From Gymnothorax reevesii (Eukaryota; Chordata; Actinopteri; Anguilliformes; Muraenidae): a stretch of DNA of 64,000 nt. Made by a program: the position numbers and the translations under genes. The stretch spans positions 62,825,876 to 62,889,875 of the forward strand of contig CM056576.1 of the NCBI GenBank assembly GCA_029721435.1, read 5' to 3'. Shown in pieces: positions 21,669 to 35,000 of the stretch; within the stretch, counting starts at the first letter, position 1, and each line of letters begins with the position of its first letter. Below the pieces are notes generated by a model, which saw only the letters and a list, made by a program, of their open reading frames with translations, was not told where the DNA came from and ran no database searches.

Positions 21669-22943
21669 GTTAGTGTCACCTGTGATATTCCGCTGGTAGG
21701 CCTAGTTTTGGTAAATGACAAAACTGTTTGGTAGGGATGGAAAAAAGCACTGTCGGACTGCGCCTGAAAGCTGGCCAAATTACCAACAGTTGATTGGCGA
21801 GACGCCTCTGATTTCCCTGTAATTTCAGTTCCAGAATTCAGCGCCGTGGCGACGGGGACAAATTATCCCGGCATCGCAAACTCGACGTGTCCAAGGATCG
21901 ACAGCCTGACACTTCTAACCCACCGGAGAAAAAGGACCAACTTCACGCAGCAGCAGATTGAGGTCCTGGAAAAGGTGTACTCCGACACCATGTATCCCGA
22001 CATTTACCTTCGCGAGAAGCTTGAGGTGCTCACCGGCCTCCCAGAATCTAGGATACAGGTGAGCGGGTTCACATAATTTAGTGATAATCCATATTTAAAC
22101 GTGTTAAGAAAAATGAAAGTGTTGACCAAATAAAATACTCTAAAGAAAACACTTTGCACAATAGACAGTGTAGGTTAAACGTAGAATAAAGACTTCAGGC
22201 GATCAAGTGTCATGCAAGTCTGACTCTCAGTCGTTCAGATCCCGACTGTTAAAGTGTCTTTTGTTTTCTAGGTGTGGTTCCAAAACAGAAGGGCAAAGTC
22301 TCGGCGTCAAACTGGGCCTCCGTCAATGAAACGGAACCATCTTAATGCGCTCTCGCAGCAGCTTCGGAGCCCAATGTCTGTTGACACGCAAAGAACGGCC
22401 AGCTTCGCTTTGGGAACTGGCATCAGGACACGTTTTATCCCAACAATGGAAATTCATGAAAAAACAAAAACACTGGAGACGAGGACCTTCAGAAATCCTC
22501 CCGTCCCCAGCACTTATGAAGCAATCTGCGATGGGGAGAGTCGTCAACACGGTAGGGAGAATCGCACGAACGTCACCGGACCAAGCAATGACGAAGCTGG
22601 ACATTATCGAGAGAAAGGGGACATCTTCCCGAGGTCACACAATCTCTCCCAAAGTAATATCAACAAAGCACTGATTGTGGAATATGACAACTTCCCTCCG
22701 AATAAAACAATAGGCCCAGAGATGAAGGTAGTGATCCCTCCAATTCCGTCGCCGACTGTTTGTAGATCCTCGCCAAAACAAGTGTTGCGTCCCGTTGAGC
22801 ATATTCAGGTGAGGGGAAAAACAGAGGGGCTCGGCCGATTCTGCGCAATCCGTGCATCTGCTCCTGCCGACTTTTCCGATTCAGATTCAGACTGGGAAAG
22901 TGGTGTCATCTCAGGATTGAGTGCATTCTTACAGTGTCAATAG
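21566..22943 (+). CDS. mixl1: Mix-type paired-like homeobox transcription factor, complete
   Basis: Three exons (21566-21668, 21829-22058, 22272-22943) encode 334 residues; all junctions are GT-AG and in frame. The homeodomain is about residues 66-125 (RRKRTNF onward), with [20 protein letters not shown] in its middle and [13 protein letters not shown] at its end. Gln50 and Asn51 of the recognition helix are present. TMYPDI and LPESRIQ followed by RAKSRRQ are diagnostic of the Mix family. Residues 252-270, [19 protein letters not shown], match the Smad-interaction motif known from Mixer and Bon, which recruits activated Smad2. The C-terminus is acidic ([11 protein letters not shown]), as in other Mix activators. 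The product should act in the nucleus downstream of Nodal in mesendoderm. It is the plus-strand neighbour between acbd3 and lin9, matching vertebrate synteny. Sebox and mxtx genes are less likely because of the motif set. Confidence 0.93.
21829..22058 (+). CDS. mixl1: mixl1 exon 2 (first two-thirds of homeodomain)
   Basis: The acceptor is TGTAATTTCAG at 21818-21828 and the donor is CAG|GTGAGC at 22059. It carries homeodomain helices 1 and 2 and the start of helix 3, ending ESRIQ. The split between Gln and Val of helix 3 is a common homeobox intron site. Confidence 0.92.
22272..22943 (+). CDS. mixl1: mixl1 exon 3 (helix 3, Smad motif, acidic tail)
   Basis: The acceptor TTGTTTTCTAG ends at 22271; the exon starts with VWFQNRR and ends with TAG at 22941-22943. 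The Smad-interaction motif is encoded at 22692-22748. Other frames across this exon are shadows. Confidence 0.93.
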   Translation: MWFQNRRAKSRRQTGPPSMKRNHLNALSQQLRSPMSVDTQRTASFALGTGIRTRFIPTMEIHEKTKTLETRTFRNPPVPSTYEAICDGESRQHGRENRTNVTGPSNDEAGHYREKGDIFPRSHNLSQSNINKALIVEYDNFPPNKTIGPEMKVVIPPIPSPTVCRSSPKQVLRPVEHIQVRGKTEGLGRFCAIRASAPADFSDSDSDWESGVISGLSAFLQCQ

Positions 22944-23071
22944 TGTGAGCAGTACTTGAATGAATATGATTCACTATGTCTCCTGTTAGCTCTCCAATTA
23001 AAAAAAACTGTACACTATTTATTATATTTAAATAACACATGCAAACGTCGGTTTGAATGAAGAGTTTGTTG

Positions 23072-23077
23072 AATAAA
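23072..23077 (+). terminator. mixl1: Poly(A) signal of mixl1
   Basis: AATAAA lies 129 bp after the stop codon and is the first canonical signal downstream, giving a short 3' UTR. Confidence 0.65.
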
Positions 23078-25967
23078 AATGTTCATTCGGTTCAAGTTGC
23101 CAAATTCCAGGACTATTCCCCCATGAGCCAACCACTGACTTTGACCGCAGGTGTAATTCACAAAATTAGAAAGTGCAGAATTTGACATTGATTAAAGTGG
23201 ATGAAAAAGTACAAACAAAATCGTTTTTCAAAGACAATTTTTTAATTAAAATAAACAGCAAGAAAAATACCCACAAATGTACAAGCTTAGCCAGTGTGCT
23301 TAAACCACTTACCCATCCTACTTTCTCAAATTTATAAATAAGTCATTACATTATGCATTTATTTGACAATGAAGTTGAGCCGGTAATGTCATATATACAG
23401 TAGTTGCAATAACCTGAAAATCAGTTGGGGGCCTACCAACAAATTTTTAGGTATTTACAGAAACAAGGGAAGGTGGGTAGTCACCCATGAATATGCTGAA
23501 TAAATGGTGCTTATCTAGATGAAAACTCTGCTGTAGAAAAATAGCAAAGTGATAACCTTTATATAAAAACAGGATAAAAATGAAGCAGTACTTACAGAGA
23601 AGTATAAAAGTCACCTCTAAATGCTCAAGGTGTCCTGAACAACATGTACAATAAAGCCAACACGCGTCAAAATGACTGCCTTCACTTTTTTTGGAATTAT
23701 ATAAAAATATTAAACAGCATTCAGGGGAAAGTTTAAAATGAGGGGCCTTGCCATGCCAGCCACAACAGGAATATAGTACATTGTACAAAAGATGTCTGCT
23801 TTAGGAAAAAAAAAAATTAAAAACATTCTGTTGTATAAATCCCTCTATAATTCAGAGTAATGGCAACAGGTACAATATTAAATATCTTCTTTTCCCATAC
23901 AAAAAATTACAATGTCCTGAAATTTTTTTGAATACGGCTACACCATTCTATGAAATTGGTCAGAAGTCACACAGGAACTATCTGTTGAACAATAAACGCT
24001 GCTAAGAGGCTGCATGAAGACCTGCTTGGCACAAAGATGTCCAAAGGTTTGTTTTATCCCTAGAAGCAAAGCTTGAAAGCAGAGGGTCATTCTCAAGTCA
24101 AAGCTCTGCGGAGCACAAGTCACTGGCCATTTCTTTAGGACTCAAGAGAACTTTTTTGGAGGAAATCAGCCATTATTTGCTGCTGAAATACAACTGTAGT
24201 TCCATGGAACGAATGAAAACAGTATCACTTCGTACTGTTTACAGGTGGTGTGGTTCCCGAGTGAATCAAACAACTTGTGCTCAGTTGAAACCTCTTTCTG
24301 TTATGAAATCAATTTTACAACACCAACACTTCTGCAATAATGAACAGAATAATTAAAAAACAACAACTCTGGCATTATTGGCTGGGATGTCTGACAAAAG
24401 ATGACACTTAAAAGTGTAATGATTTTCAGGGTGTTGTAGCGCGATGTAGTTTCAATTTGCTTTTTCCATGTAAAATACAGAGCTCCCCATGGTCACAGTC
24501 TCAGAATTGTATCAAATTGTAATTTAAGTACTGTGAGTTAAATGAAAAAAAAGTTTCACTCAGCTCAATATCTCCATTCACACTTTAAGGGGGTTTAAAA
24601 AGGGGTGTGTACACGCAAAACACATTTTGTTCACACATTTTTAAGATGCTATGAAATGCAAAGTGGTAGTTGTATCAGCTGTATTTTTTAAAAAGATTAG
24701 TTTGTCATCTTCAATGCTTTCGGAAATTAGCATCAAGCTGGATTTAAACCACTCAGGTAAATTGCATTTTTGCAGTGGAGTCTTCTTGTGGTAATAGTCA
24801 GAGGGATTAATAAAAAATTGCCTTTGTGTAACCATCATTTTGTAGCTGTCGAAAGACTTTCTTATTCACTCAAATATTTGATTTAGCACAATGTTCACTA
24901 CCCCCAATATAAAGACATTGATTAATTTAAAAACCTTTATTCTTCATTAGAATGCAAGTTCTGGCCAAGAAGCAACAGGTGAAATTAAAGAACTTGCCAA
25001 ACAAAGCCATATATCGGGAAAATTAAGGCATTCTTCTTTTAACTGCATATTTACACTTACTGGCCCTGTTTTGGAAAGGGGGCATCAGGAGACGTCTTTC
25101 AAGTGTTGGTCTTCCATAACCTTCAAGTCCAGTTTGATTAAAGACCCCAGAAGTATCCTAAACAATGAATAAATCCCAAAAATAAGCTTAATAAGACTAT
25201 TACTTTCCATTGTACGGCATTAAGAAAAGGCATGAAAACAAAATGCAAGCAATTTGTGTGAACATGAGCCCCGCCCCCTTTTTTTTTAAACACCTACAGC
25301 ATCAGACTGGAAGGCTGTATTAAAATATATTCTGCAGTAATTGACTTTATGCATTAATAATTTTTATGAAATATGAGAGAATTCAGACACCATGACCTGA
25401 GGGGCTCCAGTGATGCGACATGGAATGAGCAAAATAAATCCAACACCAAGTAACCTCAAGGCGTGATGGGAAACAGAGGATGATGTTCTAGGAACACAAA
25501 ATGTGACTGACAAAACAAATGGGGATCATCTTTAATGAAGGGTGTCCAAAGTTATCCACCAAGTACTGCTGTAGGTGAAAATTTTAATTTCAGTCCATCA
25601 CTACATCACCTGTTTCACCTCATTATCTGATCAGGGTCTACAGGCAAGACTTGCATAAGTAGAAGCAGGTTTTCTAGTGTTCGGCAATAGCAATTAGGGG
25701 CACCCAAACCAACTCTTCACGGATAAACTTCCTTGAAAACTGACACTGAATATCCAGCATTAGACCTGCCATTTGAATAGGATGTTGGCCAGTGTGACAT
25801 CATTGCGACATTTCAAATGAGAATGTTAGAGGGAAGTACGAGATCGGTACAGTAATTCCACTGTTAAGGTCATAACATTTAAATACTGGTGAGAAACATT
25901 ACAAACAGTAAACAGATTTTCAGACTTTTACTGTACAACACTGTACAACAAAGGGAGGCTTTATACT
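23078..25967 (-). other. lin9 3' UTR and mixl1-lin9 convergent interval
   Basis: No coding exon is seen. On the minus strand, AATAAA signals occur at 24936-24941 and 23358-23363, so the lin9 3' UTR may be about 1.0 or 2.6 kb long. The interval is poorer in recognisable transposons than the flanks, in keeping with UTR sequence. mixl1 and lin9 end tail to tail here. Confidence 0.5.
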
Positions 25968-26073
25968 TCAAACTCTGTTGGTATTGTTGGCAGCGAATGC
26001 ATGAAGATTGCCCATCTGACTCAAGCCACTCTGAATGTGAGCCACATGGATCTCCACATTGTTCTGAAAACAG
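25968..26073 (-). CDS. lin9: lin9 terminal coding exon
   Basis: The acceptor is TCCCCCTAG. It encodes [20 protein letters not shown] and [14 protein letters not shown], then TGA at 25968-25970. The C-terminus matches LIN9 except for the final residue. Confidence 0.95.
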
Positions 26074-29000
26074 CTAGGGGGAGAAAATAATGCAGACAAA
26101 ATTAATCACTCAGGCAAATGGGGCGAGTGCAATAAAACAGCATAAAAATAATAAAATTTAAAGCATGGGCGAGAGATATTTTACATGGCTAGTCATGGCC
26201 AATCAATACCATAGACACCATTTACCAGAAACAACTCAAGGCAGACCAAAAATCAAAGTAAATCATTCCCTGCTTTCGACGATAGAAAAAAAATCACTGT
26301 ATTCAGTGATTGCTGTATGCTGAAATTTGCATCAGTTCAATGGATCTTTCTCTTCTGAAAGTGGTTCGTGATGGAGGCGTTGCATTGGATGCAGCAACCG
26401 TACTGCAAGTCACGTGATCCCCAAAGTTAACCAGGAAGATGGCCTTTCGAACAAACAAGGAAGCAAAAGAAAACTGACATTGAAACTCATTTCCATTTCC
26501 AAAAAGCCGTTCATGATAAACAACGGCTTCACATTTTCAAACATTGAGTACTGTGGTGTACTTGACTGCGCTCACAAATTTGTCCACTGTCTGAGGAATT
26601 ATGAATTGATTTCATTTTAGAAAAGTTAATGAAAACTGGGCAAACAGCAATGGGAATGCATCGATTAATTACCATTAATTCATAACAAAAAAAATTCTTC
26701 CCATGCTCTGAAAGGTCACATGTAAAACCGGATATTGAACCCCAGTTGCTCAGGTCCAAATGCTCCGCCTCATCCACTAGCTCACCAGACCATATATTTA
26801 CTGGTCGATTTAGCACTTGTATAGCTGCGCTGTGTTTTAACTTGAGTATATTGGCGCAAGGATTCTCAGTCATAAACCAGCTTTGAAAACAACTGTTCAA
26901 TATTTAGTGGTTAATTTATAGCCAAAATACTAAAAACTAACCATTTAAACGATTCTACTGCTGAGTTCTTTGAGTGCATAGCATAATGGTGCGAGGACTC
27001 TCAGATTGGCTAAAACAATAGCAAGCACAGATTTAACCACAAACTGCTTATGATGACAAAATATAAAAGGGAAGAAAATTTTTTGCTCATCTCTGTAGCA
27101 TGTAAAGTGTGAGCCTGCTGTTTTCTGAGCGTGGTGTAAATTTAAAATGACATGGCTTATATCGTTGGATTCTGCGGACTGTCCTCTTACATTTGACTAA
27201 TTGTTTGTATGCATAGCACAGATTCAGTGGAAATGCTGGCCGTAGAGCACTGAAATTATTTTATCTTACGTTTTGCTAGATTGGTCATTCCTTGTCAGAT
27301 CATCAAATGGGTCTCACCACCACCTTCTCAATTTTGCCAATTTTCTGTGCGCAGCTGTATAAATATTCACAACAGGCCAAAATTTTAGGGCCACCCTCAG
27401 ATTTTTAAATGATGCACCAAGTGCAATGTGATCCCTTGGTTTTAGGGAAGGCATTTATACAGCATGCCTTCTTGTTTCATAAAATTGTCCTAGTGACATA
27501 AAATCATGTACACAAAGGCATTGGAACTCAATTATAAGACATTGTGGTCAGTGATCAATCAGTCAAGACAGCTTTAAAATGTGGTCTGAGATCAGGAATT
27601 CACCCAAAAGCTACTGGCTTCCTATATTTTATGTACTGAAGTAATTTCATGAGCGAGTTATAAGGAAAGAACAGTTGATGTGTGATTTTTTTTATTTTTT
27701 TTTTAAATCTGAGGGTGGCCCCTCAAATCTGGCCCCAAACTTTTGGCCGGTAGTGTATATCACTGACAAATCCAAAATTTCAGCTCACGCGGACCAAAAA
27801 CGAATTTTTGGTGAATTATTTTTCAAGGGTACAGTCTATCAGGTGTCAATTTTTTTTAACAAATTCACATCAATTTACATTTTTTCTTGTATTTAACATG
27901 GCATAACTTTATGATTACACCTATAGCTTTGAAACTTTGCATCTTAGCTAATATTATACAGCAGGGGTGTCCAAACTTGTCCATGAAGGGCCGGTGTGGG
28001 TGCTGGTTTTTGTTCTAGCCAGCAGTGCTACAGCACCTGAATCCACTAATTAACTAATCAGGCGGTTCAATCAGGACCTTGCTGGGTAGAATCAAGTGTG
28101 TTAGTGCTGGGCTCTAACAAAAACCAACACCCACACCGGCTCTTTCTGGATTAGATTGGACACCCCTGTTATACAGCTTCGTCGGAATATACAGTCCATT
28201 TTACTTTCTTTTTTGGTTGTAGAGCTATGAGGACACCAAAAGTGCCTTTCGTTCAGACAGTTCCTTGTTCAGGTCCCCAAAGCACCTCCAATATAAACGA
28301 TAGCATAGGCTCTCTGGAATTATTTTTCATTCATTTGTGTCTGCTGAATATAAATCAGGCTGAATTCACCATGAATTCATCACCAACTGCAGTCAGTACC
28401 TTGCCAAATGTGGAAAAAAAAAAAGCCAAAATGCTCATGACATTGCCACCAGTTCAAACCCCTGTATCTTCAGGGGTACACATTGGATTTTCTTCAATTT
28501 TTTTTTTTTTTTTTTTTTTTTACTGATTCCTCTTATAGTCAAAAAATTGATGATGTGTTTTGACCAATATAAATTTTGCAGGTGTCGGAACTTAAAGCAA
28601 TTAAAACTTACTTTGACAGTCAGTTTACAAGAATTAATGTCAGTAAATTTTATTGATGCAAAAGAGTGAGATTCTCAAAAATTGCCTGACCCCAATTTAG
28701 ACAGTTCTGAAATGTATGTCGTTCAAGTTACATCAACAGTTTTTGTTATGTCTACTATAATACAAGAATTAGTACAATTTAGAATGAGATTGACTAATGA
28801 TTGCAACATTTTAAGTGTTTTCAAAGTTAAATGTGTAAGAAGCTGAAAGTGCCATGCGATTCTCGAGATTACCCCACCCCTGTTCAGAGACCTGCGAAAT
28901 TTATATTAATGCCAATTTGAAATTAAAGGTCACAGAAGGTGAAGTTGAGGTCAGCATGTGGACTTCCTATGACTTTTTAAATGTCATTATACAAACCTGG

Positions 29001-32000
29001 ACTTAATCTGTGACCATTTTGGTGATACAAGTCATTGTAATTCCACTGTCGAGTTTAACCCTCAAAAGTCACTGACAGTTAAGTTGAATGCCACCAAATA
29101 AAAGTTCATGTGACTTCCTAGATATCAGTAACACAAACCTAGGCTCCATCTGTGACCGTTTTGGCAATGAGTCATTGTAATTGTATTTTGTCATGTTTGA
29201 CCCTCAAAGGTCACCAACATTAAAATTGAGTGCCACCAAATGAAAGTTCATATGTGACTTCCCAGATGTCAGTAACTCAAACCTAGGCTCCATCTGTGAC
29301 ATTTTTAGTGATTGAAGTCATTTTTACCAAGTCAAGTTTGACTTTCAAAGATCGATATGAAGGTCACCAAAGGAAAGTTCATGTGACATCCTATGTGTCT
29401 CCAATAAACTATCTGTAATGATTTTGCTGATATAAGTCATTGAAATTTCACTGTATAGTTTGGCCGTTTTGGGTCACTGAAGGTCAAGTTCAAGGTCACC
29501 CAATGAAACTTCATACTTGATTTCCTATATGCCCACAATACAAACCTAACCTCTATCTGTAATAGTTTCAGTGACAGAAGTCATTGAAATTTTACAAGAA
29601 GTTTGACCTTCGAAGGTCACCGAAGGTCAAGTTGAAGACTATATATGACTTCCTATATGCAGCCCCAGCATCAGGGGGTCAATTAGGGGGGCATTGCCCC
29701 CCCGCCCCTGCCTCCTTACCTCCCCATTGGCTGAGGAGTTTTTTCCTGCTGAAAAAAAATTTGGGATGAGACCATTTGTTTTGTGCGTCAATTTGTATTA
29801 ATTCATATTCAGTTAACTTAATCAGTAAAATTTAAAATGGCAGTGGATATTTTGCCGTGAACCGGTTTTACATCGGCCATTTGGCCCTGAGCTCCAGTAC
29901 ACATGCGCAGTTGTATTATTTTTGGACTTCAACAGAAATCAATGGAGTATGTTTGGCTAGCATTAGTTTAAGAACTCTGTAGATATCGAACAACTAATCA
30001 GGGCGTTTCCCAAAAGGGTAGTAGCTAATTACGTTTGCAACTTACTTATATAGTTCGTCCACTCAGTCAATGAGCCCAACTACATATGTTAGCATCAGTG
30101 ATTTCGGGAAACGCTTCCCAGCCTTGTCAAGGCATAAGTGACCGAGCTACACAGCTAATGCGAAATAATTGTGATGCACTATTTTTTATTGATTTATATG
30201 CACCGTAAATGGGTAGTAGAGCAAGCGACCTAGCTTGCTAGCCTAGCATGCAAGCTAGTTTTTTGGTTTCTTAGTCAATGTTAGCTGGCAACCTTTATAT
30301 TGGGTACATATTAATGCCAGCGAGCGAAATGCTCGCGGTGCAACTGCAGCTAAGTCAGCTTGCATAATAATGACTATACACATTTTAAATTGCATGAAAT
30401 ATAAGGTTAGCTAGCTAGCAAGAGATGCCTTTATGCCAACTTAGCTAGCGATATTTAATGTATGTAAATGTGAGCGAGCCAACTAAATGGCAAAATTATA
30501 ACGGTTCACCATTATCCATTGATTTCTATGAGAAAGTCCAAAAATAATACAACTGCTCATGTGTGCCGGAAGTCACAGCCAAATAGCCTAAGAAATTTAT
30601 GACCAGTTCATGGCAAAATATCCACTGCGATTTGAAATACAAAAAAAAAAATTATATATCAAAATTATTTAATTCATTACGGCAGATACGTTTCTGCTTG
30701 CGTCACGTGAAGCGTACATGCTGCCGCAAGTGATGTGCCGACCAGTAGTTTGTTCACACTGCCGTCTAGGAGCCCAAGGAGACGTGTAGGCAGTGGATAT
30801 TAGGAAATTCTTCAGACCACCAGCACCGCCGCAAACTTTCGTGTCCGTGGGTAAAGGCCGGGGGAGGGGGGCATCCTCAGCACTGCTTGCCTAGCTGTGA
30901 GTCACCGCACACCACTGAATTTACCATATAGATTAAGTACAGTTAAGTATGCATGTATGTTTGTATGTGCAGGTCTGTGGGATAATAACACTGCCCCCCT
31001 GTGACCATCACATGCCCCACTTACAATATGGTTCTGGAGCCGGGGCTGCCTATATGTCTCCAATACAAACCTACACTTTATCTGTAACGATATTACTGAT
31101 ATAAGTCACTGAAATTTCCCTGTGAAGTTTGGGAATTAAAGGTCACAGAAGGTCAAATTAAATGTCACCAAATGAAACATCATACGTACATGACTTCCTT
31201 TAAGCCCATTTTTAAAAAATGTTCTGGACAACGGACGCCACACCACGACAATAGCTTATCAGCCCATAGGGCCGGTAAGCTAAAAATGGTCATCATGATC
31301 TTTTGACCATGTTCTTCGCTTTAAGAGGATATGCCGCATAACGAGGTTGCTATTAGGAAACATGCTATATTTATTATGCAAATTCATTGATCCCAGTTCC
31401 GGGAGTATTCGGGCTTAAGGTTACTAATTGTATTTAATCTTTCACACTAATTTCTTTAAATCGTCAATTTAAGACCAGTTTTCATTGCACTAAACCGTTG
31501 ACGGACTTGTGAACTTCTGGTGCGTGAAGCAGCTTTTCTCGAAGTGCTCTGGGCAAAGAACTGAATGTTTTGTTGGTTTGTAAGGCTTTCCACGGTCAAT
31601 TTTTCTTAATTTAACAAGCCAATCTTTCAAAAGGGCTTCATTATTTTGTGGAAATTGATGGAAAATTATACTGACGTATTTTCTACGTAGGTGCAACCAA
31701 CAGCAGCACAAGATTTCCTAGTTTTCACCATGCTGCCATCAACCTTCTTATATATTTTGCCACGGGGATCACGTGACCACCTTACGTAGATTGCAACAAC
31801 CTCATTGTGATTGTGCAACTGATCTTTCAGACCAGGGTTTCCCAAACCTCTCCTGCAGTACCCCTTGTCCTGCCAGCTTTAGATCTCTCCCTCCTCCAGC
31901 ACAGGTGATTCAAACGATCAGGTCATAATTAACCCCAGAAGCTGCTTGATAATGAGTAGATCATTTGAATCACCTGTGCTGGAGCAGGGAGAGATCTAAA

Positions 32001-35000
32001 GCAGGCAGGACAAGGGGTACTGCAGGAGAGGTTTGGGGAAACCCCGTTTCAGACAATAAAACCTATGATAGATCTGAATTGGAAAAATAATCATTAATAT
32101 GGAAAAAAAAATTCACTACTTCCCACTCCTTAGTAAACCACAAACTCAAGGTGCTCCAAACACCAATTCACAATATTTTGAAAAGCGTACAATAAACAGG
32201 TTAGATGATGGTCGGATGGATAAGCCCACAAACCAGTAGTCTAATTGGCAAAAGCCTCCACACCCACTTGGGTCTATGAAGCTGAATTTCTTTTTTCCAA
32301 AAAAAAAGAAAAAAAAATTGGCACAATCCACGATGACAGGGTAGCAGAGCTGCCCCGTCATCGTGGATTGTGCCAAATTTTTTTCTTTTTTTTTTTTTTG
32401 GAAAAAAGAAGTTCAGCTTCATAGACCCAAAAGATGACCTGGATCCACACTTTTTGTTATACCCCACTAAACATGTACGGTTTATAAAATCTTGAGCATA
32501 AAATGGTGAAAATCACCTTGAAGTCATCTTACCTTACTCTGGGAGCTAAAGTGAAATCTTACCTGAGGTTGGAGTCATCTATTGAGTTCTTGATGTCATT
32601 TAAAGAGTCAGTTAAAGATTTGAATTCAAATGAATTCAAGTCGTTTCCTTCAGCCAAACACTGAAAAGAAGAAAAAAGGTACATGTTAATTTTCATTGCA
32701 TGATTACTTGGGATTTTCAGAGCTACAGATGTCAGATCTGCAGAGGATTTGAAGTCTATGCCTGAGTGGAGAGGAAGGGGGGGGGAAAAAAAAAAAAAAA
32801 AAAAAAACACATGGCAAATATATAACGGTGTGAAAAAGTAATGGTATCTTTCCAGATTTACTCTGTTTTGTACTCTGACCAGCCACTTCAATCACATCTG
32901 TTTAACTGCTCATGAAATCAAATATCTAATCAGCCAATCCCATGGCAGTAACTCACTGCATTTAAGCACATGGACATTGTCAAGACAATTTGCTGGAGTT
33001 CAAACTGATGATCAGAATGGGAAAGAAAGGGGATTCAAGTGACTTTGAACATTGCATGGTTGTTGGGGATTTTCATGCCCAACCATCGCTAGGGTTCGCA
33101 GAGAATGTTCTGAAAAAGACTGAGTATCCAGAGAGCAGCACTTCTCTGGGCAAAAATGCCTTGTTGATGCCAGAGGTCAGAGGAGAATGGCTAGACTGGT
33201 TCAAGCTGATAGAAAGGCAACAGTATCTCAACAACTTTTTACAACTGAGGTATGCAGAAGGGCATGAGCGCACAACACAACCCCTGAAGCAGATGGGCAA
33301 CAGCAGCAGAAAACCACCCCAGGTGCAACATTAATCAGCAAAGAACAGGAAACTGAGGCTACAATTTACATGGGCTCACCAAATTTGGACAATAGAAAAC
33401 ATTGCCTCGTCTGATGAGTCTTGATTTCTGTTGCGACATTCGAATAGTAGTCAGAATTTGCCATAAATATAAGAGCACAGATCCATCCAGCCTTGAATCA
33501 ATGGTTCAGGTTAGTGGTGGAGGTGTAACAGAGTGGGGTTTTTTTTTTTTTGGCACACTTTGGGTCCCTGAAAATGACAATGAGTTCACTGTACTTAAAT
33601 GGCCTCTGCAGTAACCAGATCTCAGTCCAACAGAGCACCTTTGGGATGTGGTGGAATAGGAGATTTGCATCAAGGATGTGTAGCTGACAAATCTGCATCA
33701 ACTGCGTGACCCCATCATGTCAATATGGACCAAAATTTTTTTTCCCCCAACCCCCCCCCCCCAAATTTGGGAGGTCAATTGAGTTAATTCAATAACAATA
33801 AATTTTTTTCTATAGACCCCACGTCCACCCTTTGACTCCCATGACAGAACCCTACACCCACAGGTGAAAGGACAAAGACCAAAATAAGAATATAAATATA
33901 TACAAAAGTAAATGAATTGAAATGAAAATTATATATGTATGCATTCGCATACTCGCACAATTACACACAAAGATCATTATTATATGCATGGATACTCAAG
34001 CTTTCACCAACTTTGACGCGAGTCACTCAAAAAAAAAAAAAAAAAAAAACTGGAGTCAAAGTGGTCTCAAATCATTTACCTTTGCAAGTGCAGATCTACG
34101 TTGCACCTGATCAGCCCATTTTTACCAGATCGTACCCAATAAACAGAATATTCATGTACAACCTCAATTCCGAAATAGTTGGGACAAAGTGTAAATTGTG
34201 AATAAAATCAAAATGCAATGACTTTCAGATCACATGATCACAATGTGTTATTGACAGTAGAACTCAGATAACATTTCAAATGTTCAAGGAAATTTTACAT
34301 TCTTGTCCACAAAAGGAGCTCATGTCAAATTTTCTGGCTGCAACAGGTCTCAAAAAAGTAGGGACACAGGCAAAAAGGGCAGAAAAAGCAATTAATATAT
34401 AACATTTAGCAAGTAATTAAGTTAACTGGCATCAGGTGTGCAACATGATTGGCTATAAAAGGAATGTCTTAGAGAGGCTGAGTCTCTGAAGTAAAGACGG
34501 CCAGAGGCTCTCCAACCTGTGAAGGTTTGCGTAAAAAAAAAATTAAAAAAATTGTGGAATACTTTAAAAGCAATGTTCCACAATGTAAATTGCAAAGGCT
34601 TTGAAGGTCTCATCATCAACAGTGCATAACAACATCAAAAGATTCAGAGAACCTGGAAAACTCCTTTACAGAATGCCTATGATCTTTGGGCCCTCAGATG
34701 CCACTCGCTCTCACCGGCATGATTCTGCCATTGACATTACTAAATGGGCCCAGGAATACTTCAAGAAAGCACTGTAAACACAGTCCGCCTTGCCATCTAC
34801 AGATGCTACCTAAAACTATCATGCAAAAAAGGAAGCCATTGTGGAGCATGATCCAGAAGCGCCACCGTGTTCTGTGGACCATGGCTCATTTCACATGGAC
34901 TGTAGCAAAGTGGAAAAGTGTCCTGTGGTCAGACAAGTCCAAATTTGACATTCTTGTTAGAAATCATGGGCGTTGTCCCCTCCGGGCTAAAGAGGAGAAA

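Larger units (their letters stand above)
28920..31282. repeat. Tandem array of about 130-145 bp units capped by a hairpin
   Basis: At least six units carry GACTTCCTATATG-like, AAACCTAGGCTCCATCTGTGA-like and AAAGGTCACCxAAGGTCAA-like blocks. The array is split by a hAT element at 29660 and resumes at 31049. It ends in an imperfect palindrome at 31252-31282, where TAGCTTATCAGCCC pairs with GGGCCGGTAAGCTA. Just before the palindrome is CGGACGCCACACCACGACAA. It is noncoding. Confidence 0.85.

Noticed and set aside
22323..22604. Minus-strand frame antisense to mixl1 exon 3 (and the 22345-22674 plus frame)
   Set aside because: Shadow frames of a well-supported homeobox exon.
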